Positions 21,635 to 27,776 of a stretch of 27,776 nt of DNA are shown here, piece by piece (within the stretch, counting starts at the first letter, position 1; each line of letters opens with the position of its first letter). Source of the stretch: Collodictyon triciliatum. Its lineage: Eukaryota; CRuMs. Where the stretch lies: positions 1 to 27,776 of the forward strand of contig JBHJMP010000986.1 of NCBI GenBank assembly GCA_043381765.1, written 5' to 3'. A program made the translations under genes and the position numbers. The notes beneath the pieces were generated by a model, which was not told where the DNA came from, did no database searches, and worked only from the letters and a program-made list of their open reading frames with translations.

Positions 21635-22075
21635 TAGACGAGAGTCTCGACTATGGGGACGATGCCGTGCCTATTGTTTTCGGAATGCAGCCTGTTCTGC
21701 TGCTCATCAATCTCGATGATCTTTGCGTATATCTCGTCGACAAAGCGGGTGCCGTAGCGGTAGATGCCGTAGAAGAAGAGAACGGCGCCGACAATCTGGG
21801 TCAGAAGCAGCGAACGCTCCCACGGGCCGAGCTCCACATCGCCCATCATAAAGTCAGAGATGTCCTTCATGGTGCCGCCGGCCAGCATGTAGACAAAGAT
21901 TTCCGGGATGATGATGGCCAGCGAACCCACCACGTAGATCCACAGCGCCTCAGACCCGGTCATCAGCAGACTCAGCATCACATTCTGCAGTCCGATGGGC
22001 AGCGGCGAAAGACGCGTCACAATCACAATCTGCGGCAGATATGGTAAGTGCGGTTCTTATTTTCTGGTGGGGGAT

Positions 22076-22135
<60 letters not shown>

Positions 22136-23102
22136 AAACCTTCCAATGGTGGTCGGCCAGCTCCCGATGGAGATGTTGCATGACTTCTGTGTTTGAGAAC
22201 TTTGAAGTGATCCATGGGCTACGTGCAAGGAAATGAAGGAGTTCAGACAGTCGCTATTGGTGAGGAGCTTGACTTGGCATGCCCTTTGTTTCTTTCTTTC
22301 CTTTTTTTATTTTTCTTAATATGTAAGACAGATATCCGTATCAGGCAACGTACCGGAGTCTGGAGTGGCATAGCATCCACGTGAAGACAAGACCTGATCA
22401 GAGCATTAAAAAAACATCTTAATAGAAAAAGAAAAGAAAAGAAAAGAAAAGAAAAGAAAAGAAAAGAAAAGAAAAGAAAAGGAAAGAAAAGAAAAGAAAA
22501 GAAAAAGAAAAAAGACAACAAGTGTGTAAAAGAAAGATAGTGAGAACGAGAGGAAATATACCGAGAAAAGTGCCGAGGCAGAGTGGAGTCAGGGCAGCGG
22601 CAAAGCCGAGAGAAAAAGTAGACGTGACGCACAGGCCGATGAAGAGAAAGGGGACGGGCAGCAGCTGCGTGGTGAACATCCCGAGACCGACCAGCAAAAG
22701 ACCGACACCTGACGCGTCGCCATAGAGTTGCACATATTGAAGTAGAGGAGAGAGAAAGAGAGACGTAAATAAGAAAAAGAAAAAGAAAAAGAAAAAGAAA
22801 AAGAAAAAGAAAAAGAAAAAGAAAAAGAAAAAGAAAAAAGAAAAAAGGAAAGAAAAGAAAAAGAAAGAAAAAAGAAAAACGAAAAAAGAAAAAGGGAAAC
22901 AGAAACTAGTAAAAGACATACGGCCAAGAGACTCGGACCACAGGATGTACGAGTTGACGGCCAGGTAGAACTGCTGCCTGCAGGCGTAGAGGGCGAAGAG
23001 CGACGTTGCGCAGAGGGCAGCGACGGCACCCACAACCGGCCCACGCATCAGGCCGTCCACCCAGCTGCTTTTGTCCTTGCCCAGGCTGCCTGCAAAGACC
23101 AT
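21634..23102 (-). CDS. TVP38/TMEM64 family membrane protein (VTT domain)
   Basis: VTT/SNARE-associated Golgi (DedA-like) proteins are multi-pass membrane proteins of the Golgi/ER system, some with lipid scramblase activity. Minus-strand exons: 23102-22922, 22708-22562, 22393-22354, 22218-22140 and 22029-21634. All phases agree, giving 280 residues. Visible features are TM GAVAALCATSLFALYA, the TQLLPVPF re-entrant-type stretch, a third hydrophobic segment (FSLGFAAALTPLCLGTFLG), the pre-motif helix HRELADHHWK, and the family signature TRLSPLPIGLQN followed by hydrophobic segments EALWIYVVGSLAIIIPEIF and LLTQIVGAVLFFYGIY. An alternative 5' exon, 23180-23360, joins in frame at 23089 (EISG then SLGKDKSS). 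If used, the protein gains about 56 residues with another hydrophobic segment (IILGLAITMITPF). Introns carry CTTTTT, CTTTT and TATC arrays on the sense strand. Confidence 0.85.
22077..22135 (-). repeat. (GATA)n array in the last intron of the TVP38-like gene
   Basis: About 15 tandem GATA copies (TATC on the sense strand) lie just after the GTTTTC donor of the exon ending at 22140. Confidence 0.95.
22424..22508 (-). repeat. (GAAAA)n array in an intron of the TVP38-like gene
   Basis: About 16 copies, CTTTT on the sense strand, located about 30 nt before the acceptor of the 40-nt exon at 22393. It therefore extends the natural polypyrimidine tract. Confidence 0.93.
22770..22890 (-). repeat. (GAAAAA)n array in intron 1 of the TVP38-like gene
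   Basis: A hexanucleotide array, CTTTTT on the sense strand, degenerating at the right end. It lies between the 22922 donor and the 22708 acceptor. Confidence 0.93.
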
Positions 23103-23179
23103 TGCGCTGCCCGGCCGCTGCCCAGTCAGTCTCTATTCTTTCTTTCTTTCTTTCTTCCTTTTACTCCCCTCACTTCAAC

Positions 23180-23360
23180 CAGATATCTCAGTGCGACATG
23201 CGTCTGTGATCAGTTTGAAGGGTGTGATCATTGTGATCGCGAGTCCTAGTATGATGCGCGCTGTGTAAGCCGCAGACCATATCGCTTCCGGCAGGTTGAC
23301 TCTGCTATGGGTTTGGCCTGTCTGGCGAGTAGACATTGCCCTGGTTGCTGAGGATTCCAT
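23180..23360 (-). other. Candidate alternative 5' exon of the TVP38-like gene
   Basis: A 60-codon frame starts at an ATG at 23360 and encodes IWSAAYTARIILGLAITM, a likely membrane segment. A GTTGAA donor at 23179 gives phase 1, which matches the TTTGCAG acceptor before 23089 inside the first TVP38-like exon. The implied intron is about 90 nt. Without splicing the frame ends at TGA. Confidence 0.4.
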
Positions 23361-23465
23361 GAAGGGTACCTAGTTCGGCGTGTGAATTGTGGCTGAGATT
23401 TGTCCTGTTCTGGATGTTGCCTGTGGTTCGCTCGTCGAGGGCGGAACGCGGTCTGTGTCGGGGTA

Positions 23466-23809
23466 NNNNNNNNNNNNNNNNNNNNNNNNNNNNNNNNNNN
23501 NNNNNNNNNNNNNNNNNNNNNNNNNNNNNNNNNNNNNNNNNNNNNNNNNNNNNNNNNNNNNNNNNNNNNNNNNNNNNNNNNNNNNNNNNNNNNNNNNNNN
23601 NNNNNNNNNNNNNNNNNNNNNNNNNNNNNNNNNNNNNNNNNNNNNNNNNNNNNNNNNNNNNNNNNNNNNNNNNNNNNNNNNNNNNNNNNNNNNNNNNNNN
23701 NNNNNNNNNNNNNNNNNNNNNNNNNNNNNNNNNNNNNNNNNNNNNNNNNNNNNNNNNNNNNNNNNNNNNNNNNNNNNNNNNNNNNNNNNNNNNNNNNNNN
23801 NNNNNNNNN
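23466..23809. other. Assembly gap (344 N)
   Basis: A run of N between the TVP38-like upstream region and the first intron of COX6B. The missing 3' exon of COX6B should lie in it. Long open frames crossing it are artefacts. Confidence 0.99.
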
Positions 23810-23886
23810 AAAAAAAACGAAAAATAGAAAACAACCACGCATGACAAAAGCGAAGCGAAATGAAAAGTTAAAGAAGAGAAGCAAAC

Positions 23887-24063
23887 CCAGTAGGTGGGGC
23901 AGAGAGACGTGTAGCTTCTCTTGAAGGGCTCGCACTGGGCAGCTCCCTCGCCTTTTTGCTTGATGCATTGCTGGTATTCCACAAAGCTGTACCAGCAGTG
24001 CTTGGTTTGGTTGGTGTTTGGGAAGCGCGGATCCCATGGGGCGGTGTATGACTTGTCGGCCAT
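23887..24063 (-). CDS. COX6B: Cytochrome c oxidase subunit 6B, exon 1 (3' end lost in gap)
   Basis: COX6B (Cox12 in yeast) is a small intermembrane-space subunit of respiratory complex IV, imported through the Mia40 disulfide relay. The exon encodes 59 residues from the ATG at 24063, with APWDPRFPNTNQTKHCW matching the family core DPRFPN.NQ..CW. The CX9C pair (C-WYSFVEYQQ-C) and CX10C pair (C-EPFKRSYTSL-C) are both intact, and the exon ends at LCPTYW before a GTTTGC donor. The family then continues with about 20 residues (V..W..QR..G.FPG), which are not seen and probably lie in the adjacent N gap. A TATATA-containing stretch lies about 70 nt upstream (plus 24131-24140). Identification is secure; only completeness is in doubt. 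Confidence 0.93.
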
Positions 24064-24712
24064 TGTGCGGAAGTCTCTTGCTTCTATACGGGTGTTTCCA
24101 AGAGTCGGCAGCAGAGTTTAAGAGAGAGTATATATGCATATGTTTGTGTATCTGTATGTGTCCTTCATTGGCGGCATAAGTGAGCACTGTCTCTCCCGGA
24201 GCAGCCTTCTTTTTCCTCAACGATCCACAACTTATTTTTCTCTCACTCTCTTTTTTACTCTCTTTTACTCTCTCCGGCCTGCTTCACACGTCTGGGTGAG
24301 TGTTGCTTGGCTGCCGCTGCGGGTTGATGGGCTGTTCTTGTTGGATTCAAGGCCTTCGTCTCCGATTGTGACGAGCAGATGAATATTCAATGAAAACCGT
24401 CCTGTGTGGAAGATATATTTTTATGGGTACCATTGTGGGCTCCAGGTTGACAATACAAAATTGGTATGAATTATTTTTAATATTCAAAGAAACTCTGACA
24501 TTTTCATTTACCAATCTTTCAGTAAGTTTGTTTATAAATGGAAATTATAAACCACAAAACTTAAAGCTCCACTTAGTGACCAATGCGCATGAAATCAATA
24601 AAAGAAACCGTAAATATGCAATGCGTATTGAAATGCTTCGGCAAATGTGTTTATCCTCCATCCGGTTTATTTGAATAACAAACAATGGTTTTCTCTTTTG
24701 CCAAATATTTTA
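24064..24712. other. Upstream region of COX6B, no gene seen
   Basis: It holds the COX6B promoter region, including TATATATGCATATG at about 24131-24144. A plus-strand frame of 94 codons (24390-24674) lacks recognisable features. Confidence 0.5.
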
Positions 24713-25130
24713 TCATGGCGCTTGGCCACCGATGCCAGGTTTCGCAACACACCGGACATGCGGCATCTGGTACCTCGCAACATACTCAAAAGTCTCGGAC
24801 AATATGTCTTTATGAGTATATGAGCCATTCAGGAAGCAAGTTAGATAGTTTGAATATGTGGGATGGGGATATCTCGAGATGTTTGTGACTTTCTGCAAAG
24901 AAACTGGGAAAACACACATGTTTTGTTGAATCAGTGTCGATATGCGCTGTGGAGCTCCCTGGATATGTCCTAGCTCCAGGCCATTTGAGTGGTAATGCAG
25001 AATCCTCCGTTTGTCATGGCGAGATTGAGGGAGTGATTTTGGGGAAATAATTGAGTTGTAATAGTCTACCCCATCTTGGTACAAAAGACGAATCATAGAT
25101 ACAAACAGCTCCCACGCGAGTGGTTTGAAT
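24713..25130 (-). CDS. Possible C-terminal exons of the unidentified minus-strand gene
   Basis: The minus strand stays open for 180 codons (25255-24713) in a region rich in A+T, which is notable. Part reads as ordinary protein: FKPLAWELFVSMIRLLYQDG before a GTAGAC donor-like site, and KVTNISRYPHPTYSNY through SETFEYVAR after TTTGCAG and before GTACCAG. It lies downstream of, and on the same strand as, the gene starting at 27562. No phase-consistent join to the 25666 donor was found and no family was recognised. Confidence 0.35.
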
Positions 25131-25665
25131 ATTTTGGTAAGTATAAAATGTGAGAATTGTGTCGGAATAGTTTGGATATTTACTGCTAGCGAGACAGAGT
25201 GAGAGTTAGCTTGACTTCGAATTCTCTCAATTAAAAAAAAAATAAAAATAAACAAGAATCAAAAATAACTGGACGGATAATCAAAAGATACACACACAAA
25301 GAACGTTGATATTTCCAAGCTATGGATAATTCATTGCGTTAGTTTACCTCAATTTCATCCGGACATCACTCTGACATCATTTATATATAAATATTAGCTG
25401 TGGTCATGACTATTAGAAGTATATACGCGGCATCTCATTTTCTAAGTCAGATAGTTAAAGCTTTCTATGTCAATCTATTTTGTCTTTTCTAATATCGGGG
25501 ACTTTGTCCAGGTAAAGTTCTATTCGATTTAAAAAAAAAAATAATCAAAATGAAAAAGAAAGGATGGCTGTTGCACTCTATGGAAGTGTCATTCGCCCTC
25601 ATGACGACGTATTGAATAAGTAATCACTGCATGGCAACCCTAAAAAAACTCGCTAATGTTGCTAC

Positions 25666-27562
25666 TTTTGGGGGAAGAAAAGGGAGGGAAATTTCCATCG
25701 CCAACGCTCCAGCAGATTATCCAACAAATATCTGTACCAATCCTCTTTGAATAACTCACAAGAAAACGGTCAGCATGCACAATAAAGGTAAGCCAGCTGA
25801 TGAATCAAAGACAGTCAATTACACCTAACAATGCGATTCTTGATGGCTATGGTATATTCCAAGCAGTCTCGATATAAAATCACCGCTACGAATCCTTACA
25901 AACTGTGGAAAAACGAGTCGACGGGCCAAAACTGTAGACATTAGAAACCCGCTGATAGTCAAAAGCTGGAAGCAAGCAGGCATTCTCCGCTATTCCGACT
26001 ACAAGCGAAGAGAGATGCGGGAATGTGTCGTGTAATATCTCCCACAGCATACCCACCCCCTGCCACCCACGCAACGAATCAACCAGTTGGGCCGCCCACC
26101 TGACCAACTCACTATCACTGATTGTTTTCCAGTGTTTGCTTATTCACAATAGTATCTCCTACTCGCATTTGCTCCTTACTATGCGCACCTATCTCACCTC
26201 TTGTATGGCACGGCCTTCTTAAATTTGAAATCAAAGGGAAGGAATTGGTNNNNNNNNNNNNNNNNNNNNNNNNNNNNNNNNNNNNNNNNNNNNNNNNNNN
26301 NNNNNNNNNNNNNNNNNNNNNNNNNNNNNNNNNNNNNNNNNNNNNNNNNNNNNNNNNNNNNNNNNNNNNNNNNNNNNNNNNNNNNNNNNNNNNNNNNNNN
26401 NNNNNNNNNNNNNNNNNNNNNNNNNNNNNNNNNNNNNNNNNNNNNNNNNNNNNNNNNNNNNNNNNNNNNNNNNNNNNNNNNNNNNNNNNNNNNNNNNNNN
26501 NNNNNNNNNNNNNNNNNNNNNNNNNNNNNNNNNNNNNNNNNNNNNNNNNNNNNNNNNNNNNNNNNNNNNNNNNNNNNNNNNNNNNNNNNNNNNNNNNNNN
26601 NNNNNNNNNNNNNNNNNNNNNNNNNNNNNNNNNNNNNNNNNNNNNNNNNNNNNNNNNNNNNNNNNNNNNNNNNNNNNNNNNNNNNNNNNNNNNNNNNNNN
26701 NNNNNNNNNNNNNNNNNNNNNNNNNNNNNNNNNNNNNGGAAAGTCCGAGGGCCAAAGATCGAAATGCAAAGGCTCGATACAGGTTAAGCCCATCGAGATG
26801 TACAATCTACTCTCATTGAGATAGCGATGACGGCAAATTATAAAAGTAAGAGCAATCCGATTCAGATATACCAGTAGCACAAACTCGTCCTTTGAGATAT
26901 TATGCTTGAGGCCGCCGAATTGGACATAGAAGAAAAATAAACCTTGTAATCATATCTGTTGGATACTTCGACAGGATTAAATAGACTGCTTGGAAGTCCT
27001 TGTCGAACTGATGTTTTTCAAATATAAAAATATAAGGACATGTTTTCAGGGTTACAAATTGTATGAATAAATAATGCAACACGCTAAACCAAAGGAGAAG
27101 CTTTTTCTTCTCCAAAGCTGTCTCATCCAAGCCTGAAAATTTAATGCTTGTAGATAAACACCAACTTGTAGGAAGGGCGTTGTTGAGCCAAGCAGAAAAA
27201 TCAGTCTGACTCAGTATCCTAGCAGACGAGAGATTGAGTAAAGCTTCACAACAAACTGTAATACAAGTAAACGAGTAGGTATATCAGTCATGATGTTGTG
27301 AGTAACAAACAAACTGCTGCATGAGAATAGCTTCTGCAAGAGCTGGGCTGACGAATTCCTCCCCTCTGCAAGCAAAAAGGTATTGTATTAATATAAAGGT
27401 GTTTTGATTTTATTGCCACATGTCTGAATTATCAAAAGCAAAATATTAAAAAAATAATAATAAAAAACCCGGGTTCAAAGCGAGCTGGTAAGTCAGCATC
27501 CTTGAAATAGTATCGGAGAGAGCTACGGTAATATATGCGCATTCAATCATTTCATTTTCCAT
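25666..27562 (-). CDS. Unidentified multi-exon gene interrupted by an assembly gap
   Basis: Minus-strand exons agree in phase on each side of the gap: 27562-27469 (MENEMIECAYITVALSDTIS...), 27363-27315 (EEFVSPALAEAILMQQ), 27218-27166 (ILSQTDFSAWLNNALPT), 27132-26943 (LDETALEKKKLLLWFSVLHY...ILSKYPTDMITR), and an exon entering the gap (GLTCIEPLHFDLWPSDF). After the gap come an exon ending FKKAVPYKR, then 26138-25949 (KHWKTISDSELVRWAAQLV...ACLLPAFDYQR) and 25742-25666 (DWYRYLLDNLLERWRWKF). The protein looks soluble and alpha-helical, like a helical-repeat or complex subunit, but I recognise no family. The start at 27562 follows a poly-T tract on this strand with no AG acceptor, supporting it as the true ATG. 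The 3' end is unknown. Confidence 0.6.
26250..26737. other. Assembly gap (488 N)
   Basis: A run of N inside the unidentified minus-strand gene. One or more coding exons are missing. Long frames spanning it are artefacts. Confidence 0.99.
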
Positions 27563-27566
<4 letters not shown>

Positions 27567-27611
<45 letters not shown>

Positions 27612-27642
27612 AAAATAAAAAAAAAAAAAAAAAAAAAAAAAC
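27567..27642. repeat. Poly-A tract
   Basis: About 75 nt of almost pure A, broken by a short TAT/TA interruption near 27607-27618. It lies directly upstream of the minus-strand ATG at 27562. It could be a promoter poly(dA:dT) element for that gene or an insertion relic. Confidence 0.9.
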
Positions 27643-27668
27643 ACTGCTACGAGTGCAGTCAAGGTATT

Positions 27669-27776
27669 TTTTATCTTTTTTTCTTTTTTCTTTTTTCTTT
27701 TTTCTTTTTTCTTTTTTCTTTTTTCTTTTTTCTTTTTTCTTTTTCTTTTTTCTTTTTCTTTTTTCTTTTTCTTTTT
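27669..27776 (+). repeat. (TTTTTTC)n array at the window edge
   Basis: Heptamer and hexamer T-runs separated by single C, continuing to the end of the window. It is the same class as the arrays at 1-258 and 11937-12071. Confidence 0.95.

Noticed and set aside
22419-23102. Single 227-codon minus-strand frame with poly-Phe
   Set aside because: It reads through intron 1 of the TVP38-like gene; the Phe run is the CTTTTT array. The two ends are real exons.
23246-24220. Long frames of up to 324 codons across the first N gap
   Set aside because: The N run contains no stops, so the length is an artefact. Only the COX6B exon at 23887-24063 is supported.
26122-26880. Long frames across the second N gap on both strands
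   Set aside because: The N run creates them artificially; only the flanking spliced minus-strand exons are retained.
1-27776. tRNA, rRNA, CRISPR arrays or transposase genes
   Set aside because: I looked for tRNA arms (GGTTCGA-type loops with pairing stems), rRNA-like blocks, spaced direct repeats and transposase or reverse-transcriptase motifs and saw none. GTTCGA-like strings fall inside exons or lack pairing.

Overview
The window is nuclear DNA from an intron-rich, AT-rich microbial eukaryote. Almost every gene model is split by short GT-AG introns of about 40-350 nt, and microsatellites are abundant in introns and between genes. The gene set (Ost-alpha/TMEM184-type transporter, PHO80-like cyclin, TVP38/TMEM64 protein, COX6B, heterotrimeric G-alpha-like protein, GPCR-like membrane protein) fits an early-diverging fungus or another unicellular opisthokont. 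An amoebozoan is not excluded. No bacterial, organellar or viral genes were recognised. Two runs of N (23466-23809 and 26250-26737) interrupt gene models.

Plus strand, left to right. A polypyrimidine repeat (1-258) precedes an Ost-alpha/TMEM184 family membrane protein (310-2681, about 12 exons including a 19-nt microexon). A protein with three membrane segments resembling the last three helices of a GPCR follows (3219-4552). Next is a 1359-residue EF-hand/coiled-coil protein in 17 exons (5619-11708). A GC-rich, intronless PHO80-type cyclin (13135-13815) has a TATA box and an overlapping upstream ORF. The last plus-strand gene (about 15868-20733) encodes a very divergent G-alpha-like protein. 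Its helical domain and C-terminal fold are recognisable and its splice phases mostly join in frame, but the P-loop, the switch I arginine/threonine and the switch II DVGGQ are all replaced.

Minus strand. A small candidate gene lies near 14361-15188. A TVP38/TMEM64 (VTT domain) gene occupies 21634-23102, with a possible extra 5' exon to 23360. COX6B exon 1 (23887-24063) has lost its 3' end in the first N gap. An unidentified multi-exon gene starts at 27562 and runs leftward through the second N gap to at least 25666, possibly to 24713.

The genes do not form an evident pathway. A GPCR-like fragment, an EF-hand scaffold and a G-alpha-like protein do all suggest signalling. Most introns end in a pyrimidine-rich stretch, and most long microsatellites are T- or pyrimidine-rich on the sense strand of the gene that carries them. 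An unusually large share of donors read GTTT. All exon coordinates were worked out by hand from splice motifs and reading phase, so ends may be off where stated.
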